Source: Desulfurococcales archaeon (GTDB lineage Archaea > Thermoproteota > Thermoprotei_A > Sulfolobales > Acidilobaceae). From it: a stretch of 64,000 nt of DNA. Within the stretch, counting starts at the first letter, position 1; each line of letters begins with the position of its first letter. Made by a program: the position numbers and the translations under genes. Below the pieces are notes generated by a model. The model had not been told where the DNA came from. It did not search any database and saw only the letters and a program-made list of their open reading frames with translations. This document shows positions 8,487-16,921 of the stretch, piece by piece. The stretch spans positions 1-64,000 of the forward strand of contig WAOT01000008.1 in the NCBI GenBank assembly GCA_015521115.1, given 5' to 3'.

Positions 8487-10445
8487 TCATTTATTTTGTT
8501 CTGGGCATGCTGATGGCCCACAGGGTGGTTGGGGAGGTGGGTTTGATGAATAAGCATATTTAACATTTATTTTTATTAGATTATAGAATTGTTCGCCATC
8601 AAACATATACCTTGCTGACGTGTTATAGAAATAGGTCTCTATTTTAACATCCGAAGAGAGGCTTCCTGTTTGTCGTAGCAAGAAGTCAAATGTCGCCGAA
8701 AGAGCGTTGGTCTCTATTTTCACTGTATTAATACTTGATAGTAGTGAATAAGTGAAACCTATTATAAACCCCATCTTTCCCCCTATTGCGCCTAGCATAA
8801 GATCAACTATAGGCTGAAGCACGGGGGGAATATCTATGAGAGAATTATAACCTACTGACACGTTAACCAAGAGGGTATGCGCGCTAATGTCTATTAGGAT
8901 CTCAGGGTGACCCCTGGGCTTCTCTTTATCTTCTATCCACGAATAATAATCTTCTATTAACGAGTTTTTATTGAAGCCTTCAAAGGGATCCGTTATGGCC
9001 TGCGCTGTCTCGTTGACTATATCTTCCACCCCATATATTACGCTGTATACTGGTAATATTGTCGCAATAGGTGTGAGCAGATAGTAGTCGTGTCCGTTGC
9101 ATGTGATATTGTCTGTTATCCATCTTATTATAATCGAGTCTTCACCATATGTCAGAAGAGCACTCCTAATAAGTATGGTTCCAACCGTCCTATCAGAACC
9201 GTTTATGAGCTCTGCGGACAGTAGGATCCTATTTTCTTGTTGAGTATTGTTAATGTTCTCGCTCTGTGTAAGTTGGAATCCAGCAAACATTAGGCCGCTC
9301 TGTATGCTTTGAACCTCCTTTAGGTGGAGTATTACATCTATTAGTAGTTTCTCGCCATCGTCATCACTTAATCTACTATTGTAAACGTAGCGGAAGATGG
9401 GTAGGTCGATCTCCTTAACACCATAGTCTGGAGGGTCATCTTTGGTGTTGTGCCACTGGTCTAGTCCCACGAAAGTGTCCATAGTTACAATACCTACTAG
9501 ATCATTCATTGGATAATCTCCAGGGTACTGGTCGACTATATATGACATTAACGTTCTAACAGCATCGTTGATGTCGCTATAGCTACTCTTGTCCACGTAA
9601 TAGACTGACGAAAAGAGATCTTTTACCAGTCGGTCGTAGTCATCTTCAGCGTCATCGTAATAGTCTACCTGTATATACCTCTCATACCACCACTCTGGAA
9701 TATCCTGTTTCAACATGTTGTACTTGGTATGATTTATTTCCTGGAATATCCCGGTGCCGGTGTAAGGGTATTCGCCATCCCAAGAACATGTTGCGGTTGC
9801 TGGTCTCAGCTCTGGGATTTTATCCATTAACTTTTTTATTTTATTATTTATTAGTTTTATATTATATTCATCAATATAATTAAATTTTTTCATTATTTTA
9901 ATATCTTCTTTATTTAATACTATTTTCTTGACCTCTATGATCTTATATGGATCGTTAAGAGTCTCCTCTTTAGCAGCGTTAATTATATTGAATGTGCTCA
10001 TTCGCGGGTGTTTCTTTACCTCCTCGACGATATTTAATGACAGGGTAGATATAGATATACTATATGATATGCCACTATTGTAGTCAATAAGGTTAATATA
10101 TAATACTGGTACTACATGTCTAAGCTCTGGGTTCATCATGTTTCTGTTTATTTGTTGAGTGTATTTGTCTATGTCTCGGAACTCTATTTGTAGCTCTTTG
10201 GAGTCCTCGTCCACAACGACCTTGTCAGGGGTTAGAACTGTGACACCTGGAATTGATAATGTGACAACATTGACAACATAACCATTATCAAGACCGAGCT
10301 CCCGGATAGCATCACTACTAATCTTAACCCGAAGTGAATCACTCACCGCCGAAACAGTAGATATCGTTATTGTAGACGCTAGGAACGCTAGGATGAGCAT
10401 CAGACTATAGACCCTAAGCAACCTCTCCCTACGCACCCAAGCCAC
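8487..10445 (-). CDS. Secreted cysteine-containing protein of unknown function
   Basis: A 652-residue protein with a clear signal peptide: basic start (VRRER), a hydrophobic core (about 12-30) and a likely cut after SAVS or TVSA. No later membrane anchor is obvious. Four cysteines are seen: one in ATCSWDG (about 219), one in ITCNGH, and two in a proline-rich tail (PPCGPSAC). Even numbers of external cysteines and the neighbouring VKOR genes suggest disulfide-bonded export. Several NxS/T sequons occur. Base composition is notably AT-rich compared with the central part of the window. The decayed paralogue at 6484-7604 conserves the N-terminal domain and the WxxxYxxY region. No known family is recognised; surface enzyme or structural protein are both possible. 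Confidence 0.75.
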   Translation of the reverse strand: MAWVRRERLLRVYSLMLILAFLASTITISTVSAVSDSLRVKISSDAIRELGLDNGYVVNVVTLSIPGVTVLTPDKVVVDEDSKELQIEFRDIDKYTQQINRNMMNPELRHVVPVLYINLIDYNSGISYSISISTLSLNIVEEVKKHPRMSTFNIINAAKEETLNDPYKIIEVKKIVLNKEDIKIMKKFNYIDEYNIKLINNKIKKLMDKIPELRPATATCSWDGEYPYTGTGIFQEINHTKYNMLKQDIPEWWYERYIQVDYYDDAEDDYDRLVKDLFSSVYYVDKSSYSDINDAVRTLMSYIVDQYPGDYPMNDLVGIVTMDTFVGLDQWHNTKDDPPDYGVKEIDLPIFRYVYNSRLSDDDGEKLLIDVILHLKEVQSIQSGLMFAGFQLTQSENINNTQQENRILLSAELINGSDRTVGTILIRSALLTYGEDSIIIRWITDNITCNGHDYYLLTPIATILPVYSVIYGVEDIVNETAQAITDPFEGFNKNSLIEDYYSWIEDKEKPRGHPEILIDISAHTLLVNVSVGYNSLIDIPPVLQPIVDLMLGAIGGKMGFIIGFTYSLLSSINTVKIETNALSATFDFLLRQTGSLSSDVKIETYFYNTSARYMFDGEQFYNLIKINVKYAYSSNPPPQPPCGPSACPEQNK

Positions 10446-10790
10446 CTCGCGGTGTTTTAACTCAATTTATCTATAACATGTTATTGTCTATATAAACGGG
10501 GCTCACAATTTGTGAGCAAAACATATTAACCACAGCCTTCCCCTTGAGCAGTGCTGTGTCTAGCGGCGTGTTGGGCCTGGCATGTGCTCGTTGTTATTGA
10601 GGGATTCTTGAGTGCAGTAATGGGTTCAGTAATCTATAATCTAGATAACATAGATAGCAACTTTTAGGATAGAGATAAATGTGAAGAAGTTTGTTGAAAA
10701 CTATTGTTATTGATATTAACGTGACGCCTGCAGTATTGTCCTGCCGCATCACTTCTCCACTCGCCTCTAGAGAGGTATAGGAGAGGGGAG
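10446..10790. other. Intergenic region with promoter elements only
   Basis: This 345-bp gap between divergent genes contains the promoter of the secreted protein on its left side (TATA-like TTTATATA, minus strand, about 10488-10496, and the palindrome at 10501-10517). The rest is AT-rich around 10620-10720. No open frame or RNA gene is seen in that part. Confidence 0.5.
10501..10517. promoter_or_regulatory. Palindromic operator-like site, copy 1
   Basis: GCTCACAATTTGTGAGC is a perfect inverted repeat of eight-base arms around a single T. It lies 56-72 bases upstream of the start of the secreted-protein gene and directly upstream of the TATA box TTTATATA (minus strand). The identical arrangement precedes the decayed paralogue (7664-7680), so the site has been kept through duplication. 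Confidence 0.7.
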
Positions 10791-11252
10791 GTGGTGTTCG
10801 AGGGGTTATGCCTGTGGGGGCTATCTTTGGGTGGGTCTAGTGGTGGTTATGCTCTGTTCTTGAGAGGGTATCGTAGGAGGCGTCTAGTTGGAGCTGTGGG
10901 TTGTCTTTTACTGGTGTTTTCAGTCGTTGTTGTGAAGGCGGTTGTAGTTGTGGTTGGCTTGCTCGTTGGTGTGGGTGTCAAGTTATTATTTGGTGGCGGG
11001 TGGTCTCCCGCTATTGGTCGGGGGCCCCTGTTAAGGGTTTATTGGCGGCTGCTCTACCGGCTCGCCGTACATTCTGCATATTCTATTGTTGATGCTGTCT
11101 TGTACGGTGTTGAGGGTAGGATCCTAGTTATGGGTCGAACAGTGAGGGAGATGCGCCTGCTAGGGGAGGGCCTGGGCTATTGGCCTACTGGCAATGTTGA
11201 TGATGTTGTCATTGAAGTTGTGAGGAGTGAATGTGGGGGAGGAGCAGTCTGA
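10791..11252 (+). CDS. Small membrane protein, unknown
   Basis: An open frame of about 153 codons. A basic segment (RGYRRRR) precedes two consecutive hydrophobic stretches rich in valine (about 32-67), followed by a soluble tail of about 80 residues. GGGGAGG lies immediately before the GTG at 10791, which is too close for good spacing, so the real start may be one of the following GTG/TTG codons. The 3' end overlaps the next gene by 22 bases, suggesting co-translation. No family is recognised. The strong valine bias could reflect chance in GT-rich DNA, so confidence is moderate. Confidence 0.45.
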   Translation: MVFEGLCLWGLSLGGSSGGYALFLRGYRRRRLVGAVGCLLLVFSVVVVKAVVVVVGLLVGVGVKLLFGGGWSPAIGRGPLLRVYWRLLYRLAVHSAYSIVDAVLYGVEGRILVMGRTVREMRLLGEGLGYWPTGNVDDVVIEVVRSECGGGAV

Positions 11253-11836
11253 GGCTCGCCTATGCGGGAGGGGAGTGTTTGGCGTGTGAGGAGAAGCTTG
11301 TCTGCCTGCTGGATGCTGGCGGTGAGGGTGGTGTCGAGATCCTTTTTGGCGAGCCTGTGTGTGCGCTAGGAGGGCTTGCTGCTGATATGATGGAGGCGAT
11401 CACACAGATACTGAGTGACGGAGAGGAGCTTGCCCATAGAATGGGATACAGGGCCGGATGGAACCCTTATAGTGTTAAGACCTTCACCGGCATATGCACC
11501 GAGAATCTCAGGGAAGCCGCCCATAGCGGGAGCGCTGAGAGGCTACTCGATACTGCATTGGAGTGCCACAGGTATTGTTCGAGTAAGCAGGCCGCCCTTA
11601 TGGAGGTAGTTGGCCAGAGGCTGGGGAGAAGGGCTGCGGAGGTCATAGCTGGATACGCCAGTGGAAGGAGTAGTGGGGGCCGCCGGGAGGCGCAGGAGGA
11701 GGAGCTGTATTATGAGCTTGTCTCTGGCTGCCCTTTCGAGCCTTGGATGCCTGAGTGCGCGCTCAATTTCATTGTATGGTCGTGCCGGGTGGTGGAGGAG
11801 CTTCTCGAGGTGCTGGATGCTCTCATCCATGCTTGA
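11231..11836 (+). CDS. Cysteine-containing helical protein, unknown
   Basis: A 201-residue frame beginning inside the end of the preceding small membrane protein. The N-terminal part has CLACEEKLVC, a possible metal site. The central part is helical, and further cysteines occur in ECHRYC, SGCPF and PECA. There are no membrane segments. It ends convergent with, and overlapping by 14 bases, the PaREP1 gene on the other strand. An antisense frame (11543-11830) is less protein-like and was not adopted. No family is recognised. Confidence 0.5.
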   Translation: MWGRSSLRLAYAGGECLACEEKLVCLLDAGGEGGVEILFGEPVCALGGLAADMMEAITQILSDGEELAHRMGYRAGWNPYSVKTFTGICTENLREAAHSGSAERLLDTALECHRYCSSKQAALMEVVGQRLGRRAAEVIAGYASGRSSGGRREAQEEELYYELVSGCPFEPWMPECALNFIVWSCRVVEELLEVLDALIHA

Positions 11837-12332
11837 CCTGGCTCCCCCTTATTTTTTCTCTGACAGTTACGACAAGTTTCTTGACCTTCTCCAGGGCCTC
11901 AGCTACATGGTCTTTCGTGCACCACCCTTCATAGAAGCAGGTGTGCATTGCTGTCGCAGCATTCCAAGAGTCGTAGACCCAGGGGCCAAGATCCTCCTTA
12001 AGCCTGCGTGTGTAGCTCCATAGCTCCCCGTGGCTGGTGAGCCTAACCCCCTCGCGTTGTGCTGCGTAGGCTTTTACGGCGAGTGCTGCAGCGCCCCAGA
12101 GCTTCTCAGCCGCCTGTCTGATGTCACCTTTTTCCAGCTCAGCCTCTGCCTGCTCCAGTAGTGTAGTGGAGGCTTCGATATAGAGCTCCGCCCTTACCTG
12201 GGGGTCTTTGCCCTGAGCTAGCATGTCGGCGAGGTACACCTCAGGGGTTATCCCTAACCGCTTGGCCTCAGCCTTGATCCGCTCGGCTATTGCACCTTTA
12301 ATGGTGAGTTGGTGTCTGGCTGCGTGGGTCAT
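11823..12332 (-). CDS. PaREP1-family protein
   Basis: A 169-residue, largely helical protein. The N-terminal 35 residues (IAERIKAEAKRLGITPEVYLADML) resemble a small DNA-binding or dimerising segment. The rest matches the PaREP1 family of Thermoproteota, with the pattern YIEAS..LLEQAEAELEKGD..QAAEKLWGAAALAVKA. PaREP1 proteins are multicopy in crenarchaea and related in fold to HEPN domains, some of which are RNases; no HEPN catalytic RxxxxH is evident here, so nuclease activity is not claimed. It stands alone between convergent small genes and the ADP-ribosylglycohydrolase. Function unknown. Confidence 0.75.
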   Translation of the reverse strand: MTHAARHQLTIKGAIAERIKAEAKRLGITPEVYLADMLAQGKDPQVRAELYIEASTTLLEQAEAELEKGDIRQAAEKLWGAAALAVKAYAAQREGVRLTSHGELWSYTRRLKEDLGPWVYDSWNAATAMHTCFYEGWCTKDHVAEALEKVKKLVVTVREKIRGSQVKHG

Positions 12333-12440
12333 ACTCTCTCCCGGTTTTTTGTTATGAGGAGTGCGTATATGTATTATGTAGAATCTTAGTAGAATCGCTA
12401 TGCATGGAACGCTGAACAGCTGTGGTGATCCGCGTTGTCA

Positions 12441-13436
12441 CTATATAGCGTCGCCACACCTATTTAGCACTGCCTCAGCAAGCTCCTGAGCTGTCCTTGT
12501 TAGTAGTGTGTAGCCTTTGACCTGCTGGAGTAGGCGGTGCGGTATCCTGTTGAGGCCGTAGTAGGCACCTGCAAGGCCGCCTGCGACGGTGGCGACCGTG
12601 TCTGTATCATAGCCTCGGGTGATCGCTAGTATGATGGTCTCCAGCACGTCCCCTCCATTTAGGAACGCCCAGACAGAGGCCTCCAGTGTCTTGGGGGCGT
12701 AGCAGGCCTCCCATTCATGGTTGAACCAGTACTCCCTACCCACGAGACTATCCGGGCGCTTGAGATACTGGAACACCCCTACACGGCTCTTATACCTGTC
12801 CAGACGTGCGTAGTAGCTGTCGAGGAGCCTGCCAGCACCACGAATAGCCCTCTGCTTGCTCTCACCCCTTAGTAGTAGGTGGATTATCGCCGTATAGAGG
12901 CCACACGCCATCTCCGCCTCAGGATGGCTGTGGGTTATCCTTGAGTACCTATGAGCCCATTCAACTGCCTCCTCCAATGGGTCACAAGCCGTGTAGAGGG
13001 AGACCGGGAGTATCCTCATGAGACTCCCACAGCTCGGCCTCTCCACCCCCGCCATCTCTGGCCTAGCGCCCCGGAGTAGCCGTTGGAGGGCTGTCTGGGT
13101 CGTAAAACCTATATCAAACACTATGCCCTTCGAGGTGTACTCCCCACGAGTATACCACTTAAGGAAGGCTTCAGCCGCCGCCTCCAGGCTTAGGCCTTGC
13201 TTAGCTAGAGCGTCTGCTGTGGCTAGTAGGAGGGAGGAGTCATCGCTCCACACCCCCGGCTCCTGCCCGTGAGGGCCTCCTCCTGGGAGCTCCTTTAGAG
13301 GTGTAGGTATCCTGATCTTCTCTGGAGGGAGGAACTCGAAGGGGACTCCTATGACGTCACCTAGGACGGCGCCGTAAACTGCCCCCAAGATCCTGCTCTT
13401 TAGCTCTAGGGTGTTGACGTTCACTGCAGGGGACAC
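12441..13436 (-). CDS. ADP-ribosylglycohydrolase family (DraG-like) protein
   Basis: A 331-residue cytoplasmic protein of the ADP-ribosyl-glycohydrolase/crystallin J1 family, which removes ADP-ribose from proteins or small molecules using two metal ions. Visible motifs are GAVLGDVIGVPFE at the N-terminus, VWSDDSSLLLA (the first acidic metal motif, here SDDS rather than the common TDDT), HSHPEAEMA in the middle, and GYDTDTVATVAGGLAGAYYG near the C-terminus (second aspartate pair). Length is normal for the family. It lies just downstream of the PolB2-like gene on the same strand with a 26-bp gap and may be co-transcribed. A link with DNA repair is suggestive only. The start at 13436 is plausible. 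Confidence 0.88.
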   Translation of the reverse strand: MSPAVNVNTLELKSRILGAVYGAVLGDVIGVPFEFLPPEKIRIPTPLKELPGGGPHGQEPGVWSDDSSLLLATADALAKQGLSLEAAAEAFLKWYTRGEYTSKGIVFDIGFTTQTALQRLLRGARPEMAGVERPSCGSLMRILPVSLYTACDPLEEAVEWAHRYSRITHSHPEAEMACGLYTAIIHLLLRGESKQRAIRGAGRLLDSYYARLDRYKSRVGVFQYLKRPDSLVGREYWFNHEWEACYAPKTLEASVWAFLNGGDVLETIILAITRGYDTDTVATVAGGLAGAYYGLNRIPHRLLQQVKGYTLLTRTAQELAEAVLNRCGDAI

Positions 13437-13462
13437 CTCGATACCGGGTTTTCCGGTAGTTA

Positions 13463-15493
13463 CTATAGGAGAAGGGGTAAGGGATTTGGGGGAGTTTCTT
13501 GACGCGATGTATTAAGGGTTGCAGGTGGGCATTGTGGTAGCTCTCTGGCTGCGGCTTGGAGTAGTTTGAGGTAGTAGCTTGTGTCATAGGCTTGTGGCGG
13601 GCCGCGCCATACGGGGTGGGGCTTTCCCCGGGGGGCTATTATGTATCTGACCTTGGGGGGCTGTACTGGTGCCTGCCCCGCTGCCCTCCTCCACGGGGTG
13701 CTGCGTTGTGCCTCGGGGTTGAGGCGCTTCTCTATTACTAGTGACCTGGGTGGGGCCCTCCCCGTTGCTATTATTTCCTTATAGTTGTCTATCCTCTCGC
13801 AGGCCTCCTTCAGGGTCAGGGGCCATTGTGTGGGGCTCCTGGCTTTCGCGAGTGACCTTATCGCTGCCGTCTGGGCCCCCTTTATTATTGGTGGAGTGTC
13901 ACTTCTCACCGCCATTATGCCCTTCATCTTGACCCCGCCATCCTTTAGAGCCCCGTAGTACTTGTTTACCGCCCCCTCACCCCTTAGGGTTGGGGGTATG
14001 TAGAGCCACGTGTATTCTGCCTCGACCTTGAGGGGTACTCCGACTTTTGAGTGGATCATCTGGGCGAGCCTCTCTGGGGGTGGCGCTTCGGGGTCTACTT
14101 TCTGGACGAATATGCTGTCAACTATGCTGTGCACCAGCCTGTAGCCTACGCTCTCAGCCACCCTCTCCGCAGCAGAGAGTGCCTGCCTGGCTAGGGCTGT
14201 CACAGTCTCGTATGCTGCTATGCTCCCAAAGAGGCTGTTCCTGTATCCCAGGTAGCCGAAGCCCGAGACTAGGATCCACTTGAGCGCCTCTGAGGCCTCC
14301 TTGTCCCCAGCCCTCTTAGCCTGGGCCCTCCTCTCCACTAGCTCCCGGAGAACCTCCGCCACCAGGCCCCGTGGGGACTGGCAGACCTTGTGTGAGGCGT
14401 AGTCTGGAGCCGGGTTTGTGCCGTTGCAGTAGGGGTTGTCTACTGTCTCCGCGCTAATGTTGTGGAGGCTTATGAGGCTCGGGTAGAGGCTTGTGAAGTC
14501 GAGCTGGACTACGCCCCAGTAGAGGCCTGGCCGGGGGATCCTGGAGGCCCCTGCCATGTCATGGGCTATTAGTCCCTGGAGTGGGCGGAACCGCTCATGC
14601 CTGGGTGTCTGGGGGTCTATGATGAGGCGCCTCCTGTAGGCCCTCCTAGCCTCCGCTGCTGTGAGGATCTTCCCTATCGGGGCCCCGTGGGCTATGGTGT
14701 AGGGGAGCCATGAGACCCTCATCCACTCAAGGAGTCCCCGTGGGGATACGAGGTTTGCTGTGGGGTCGAACCAGAGCCACCTCCCCTCCCTGAAGGGGGG
14801 TAGGTGGGCCCTGTCCTCGGGCCTCGCCACCACTATATGGGGGGTGCACTCTCTGAGCAGGTCGAGCACCTCCCCGGAGGCTTCCGTCTTCCATATCTCC
14901 CCGTTGCACTCTACCGTATAGTACCGTGGCGTTTCGAGCAGGGTAGCGGGGCCGTGCCAGCTCCACGCTGTTACATGGGCTACCCTGAGGGGTGGGGGCG
15001 GCCTCCAGCCACTCCAGGGTTCTTCTAGGAGTCTGGCAGATCCATCCCCGGCCTCGACCGGGTATCCTGGGGGGAGCTTGTACCTCCATAGTGCCTCCGC
15101 TAGGGGGCCGGGGTACGTGTTTACCCTCCTAGCAACTCCCAGGCCCTCCAGCCCTCTGGCGGCTTCTGCTAGGATCCGGGGGTCGGGGGACTCGACTACT
15201 ACGATCTCAGCCCTCTCATGGTACCAGGGGGGTTTAAGCCACTCCTCCACCCAGGCCTCTAGCCAGTCCTGCTGGAGGCCTTGGGCTAGTTCGTGGGCGC
15301 TTGCCTTGGCTGGTGTGAGGTGGAGCCTGTAGCTGGCCCTTACGGTAGCCCTCTGTAGGCCCTTGTCTGAGGCTATTGTGAGGGTTATTCTCCCCCTCCC
15401 GGGGGAGGCGTCTAGTAGTACTCCTCTAACTGTGGGGGCGATCCTGTTAACCCCCCGGTTAACGGCACCCGCACCCCCTCTCAAGCTCCTCAA
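13463..15493 (-). CDS. Family B DNA polymerase homologue, PolB2-type with altered motif C
   Basis: About 676 residues, shorter than replicative PolB1/PolB3. Motif A is intact (LDFTSLYPSLI, Asp332) and motif B is recognisable (KWILVSGFGYLG). Motif C, normally YGDTDS, reads HSIVDS (455-460), so the first catalytic aspartate is Ile while the second (Asp459) remains. No convincing exonuclease motifs are seen in the N-terminal half. This matches the archaeal PolB2/Dpo2 group, described as apparently inactivated polymerases, although low lesion-bypass activity has been reported for a Sulfolobus member. The start is a TTG (15493 or 15484, the latter with GGAGG about nine bases upstream), overlapping the end of the small gene before it. 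It is the third gene of an operon with a Walker-A-less RadA paralogue. Confidence 0.87.
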   Translation of the reverse strand: MRSLRGGAGAVNRGVNRIAPTVRGVLLDASPGRGRITLTIASDKGLQRATVRASYRLHLTPAKASAHELAQGLQQDWLEAWVEEWLKPPWYHERAEIVVVESPDPRILAEAARGLEGLGVARRVNTYPGPLAEALWRYKLPPGYPVEAGDGSARLLEEPWSGWRPPPPLRVAHVTAWSWHGPATLLETPRYYTVECNGEIWKTEASGEVLDLLRECTPHIVVARPEDRAHLPPFREGRWLWFDPTANLVSPRGLLEWMRVSWLPYTIAHGAPIGKILTAAEARRAYRRRLIIDPQTPRHERFRPLQGLIAHDMAGASRIPRPGLYWGVVQLDFTSLYPSLISLHNISAETVDNPYCNGTNPAPDYASHKVCQSPRGLVAEVLRELVERRAQAKRAGDKEASEALKWILVSGFGYLGYRNSLFGSIAAYETVTALARQALSAAERVAESVGYRLVHSIVDSIFVQKVDPEAPPPERLAQMIHSKVGVPLKVEAEYTWLYIPPTLRGEGAVNKYYGALKDGGVKMKGIMAVRSDTPPIIKGAQTAAIRSLAKARSPTQWPLTLKEACERIDNYKEIIATGRAPPRSLVIEKRLNPEAQRSTPWRRAAGQAPVQPPKVRYIIAPRGKPHPVWRGPPQAYDTSYYLKLLQAAARELPQCPPATLNTSRQETPPNPLPLLL

Positions 15494-15716
15494 CCCTCCT
15501 AGCGAGCCCGAGGATCATTGCGATCAGGAGGGGCTCGAGGGGGTCGGACATAGGCTGGTAGCGGTAGGCCTCGAGCACCCTGTCAGCCTCCTCTAACAGC
15601 TTTTCCAGCCTCCTCCTGTCCTCCGGGTCGCGGAGGTGTCTGGCTAGCCGGTGGAGCCTCTCAAGCTCTGCCGCTACAAGTACTCTAGTAGGCTTCGCCG
15701 TCCTGCCCACCTCCAC
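15459..15716 (-). CDS. Small helical protein in the PolB2 operon
   Basis: An 85-residue protein. The middle is strongly charged and helical with heptad-like leucines (LERLHRLARHLRDPEDRRRLEKLLEEADRVLEAY), then a short hydrophobic segment (LLIAMILGLARRVEELE) and a CGC end. It overlaps the end of the RadA-like gene by 43 bases and the start of the polymerase gene by 35 bases, which implies translation coupling. No family is recognised. Its size and position suggest an adaptor between the two neighbouring degenerate enzymes. Confidence comes mainly from the tight packing between two real genes. Confidence 0.6.
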   Translation of the reverse strand: MEVGRTAKPTRVLVAAELERLHRLARHLRDPEDRRRLEKLLEEADRVLEAYRYQPMSDPLEPLLIAMILGLARRVEELERGCGCR

Positions 15717-16342
15717 GCCACCCCCACCTCTGCCCAGGTCGCTAAGGCCCTCCTTGGGGCGGGCTTGTAGGGGTGTTTTACGAGTTCTAACATGACGCCG
15801 CGCCCAGTCTCCCAGGCTCTAACTATGACGTGGACGCTATGGTGGTGGAAGTTGCCCCCCTCAGGGAGGAGGCGCCCATACTTGCCCACCCTGTTAGCCA
15901 CCACCACCAGGGCCCTCCTGGCAGCGTTACGGAGGGCCGCAGTTATCGGGGTGAGCCTCCAGTAGTCCCGGGGGGAGCGGGGGGTGTAGTGGTAGGGGTC
16001 TATGACCACGACTGTCCTCGCACCCGTCCTGGAGGCCTCTTCGACTAGTGGTGCAACGTCCTGTAGCCGGAATGCCCGGGCTATGAGCACGTTATCAACG
16101 CTAACCCCCCGTGCACGGGCGAGGCGCCTCACAAGGTAGGGGTCGAAGCCGCCGAAGTCCTGCACGTGCACGACCGCTACTAAACCACGTCCCGCCGCCT
16201 CCGCTATGGCATGATGAGCTAGAAGCATCGCAGCACTGCCGTATAACTCTATGATCCACCCCTTTGAAGGTGTAGGACTTACCACGAAGTCTATTGAAGG
16301 GATACCAACGATCCTCCTGTAGTACTTCTTATAGTACTTCAT
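15674..16342 (-). CDS. RadA/RecA-fold protein lacking Walker A
   Basis: The frame is open to 16444, but ATG 16342 is preferred because a TATA-like ACTTTATGG lies near 16405-16412 and the conserved part begins after it; this gives 222 residues. The order of RecA-fold elements follows archaeal RadA: the P-loop position reads ELYGSAAMLLAH where RadA has GEFGSGKTQLCH, then Walker-B-like TVVVIDPYHY, a VVVANRV strand, and GGNFHHHSVHVIVRAWETGRG, matching the GGHIVGHAS..RVYLRKGK region. The lysine and threonine that bind ATP phosphates are absent, so ATP hydrolysis is unlikely. It is the first gene of the operon with the helical protein and PolB2-like polymerase. A structural role in recombination or repair is inferred. 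Confidence 0.72.
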   Translation of the reverse strand: MKYYKKYYRRIVGIPSIDFVVSPTPSKGWIIELYGSAAMLLAHHAIAEAAGRGLVAVVHVQDFGGFDPYLVRRLARARGVSVDNVLIARAFRLQDVAPLVEEASRTGARTVVVIDPYHYTPRSPRDYWRLTPITAALRNAARRALVVVANRVGKYGRLLPEGGNFHHHSVHVIVRAWETGRGVMLELVKHPYKPAPRRALATWAEVGVAWRWAGRRSLLEYL

Positions 16343-16498
16343 CTTCTCTGTCCTGGGGTAACCATATGCGCCGTGCGATATGCTATGAGCGTCACTGTAA
16401 GGCCATAAAGTGATGAGTGGGCATGGCGGAAGTAAAAGGGGCATGACACGGATCTGGATTTTGTAAAAAGAGATAGTCTTATCGGCTAGCCTGTCTAA

Positions 16499-16921
16499 CT
16501 AACTCGCTGCTCCCCCCCCCCCGTAATAAAGAGGGACGAGGTAGATCCTAGCTGGGAGTCCACTAGTTAGAGCCCAAAGCTTGCTCGTCTCCGCTACACT
16601 ACAATCCTTGACCATGCCTAGCTCCACACGACAAAGAACTACAGCATTGGTAGGGTCTGAAACAACTGAAGGGGGATTGACTATCATAACAACTCCACTG
16701 TAAAGGCTATCCATGAACGCTATGACCACGCGCTTGTTACTTCTACCGGCTAACTTGCTTGCTACTGCAGTTGCATGGAACAGACTCTTAGAGACATATT
16801 TTTTAGTGTGAGTATTGGATACTTCTTCGGTTTTAGTGATACCTAGCAAGACGCTTGATACGAGTTCTCTATAGTACTGATCCCCGGGCACCACTCCGAG
16901 CATTACTCTTTCCACCCACAC
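16499..16921 (-). CDS. Small unknown protein with a poly-G tract near its 3' end
   Basis: A 140-residue mixed alpha/beta protein without membrane segments: an N-terminal helix (YYRELVSSVLLGI), a helix at KSLFHATAVASKLAG, and strands such as RVVIAFMDSLYSGVVMIVNP and AVVLCRVELG. No family is recognised; the strand order resembles small sensory or Roadblock-like folds, but no firm claim is possible. Eleven consecutive G (16512-16522 on the complement) encode the glycines just before the stop, so slippage there would change only the last residues. It lies directly upstream of the PolB2 operon on the same strand, separated by about 150 bp from ATG 16342. Confidence 0.5.
   Translation of the reverse strand: MWVERVMLGVVPGDQYYRELVSSVLLGITKTEEVSNTHTKKYVSKSLFHATAVASKLAGRSNKRVVIAFMDSLYSGVVMIVNPPSVVSDPTNAVVLCRVELGMVKDCSVAETSKLWALTSGLPARIYLVPLYYGGGGAAS

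Noticed and set aside
11543-11830. Minus-strand 95-codon frame overlapping the gene at 11231-11836
   Set aside because: Composition is irregular and it conflicts with a longer plus-strand frame that overlaps its upstream neighbour in operon fashion.
13018-15596. Several plus-strand frames of 60-84 codons within the glycohydrolase and PolB2 genes
   Set aside because: High GC lowers stop frequency; all are antisense to strongly supported genes and lack promoter or ribosome signals.
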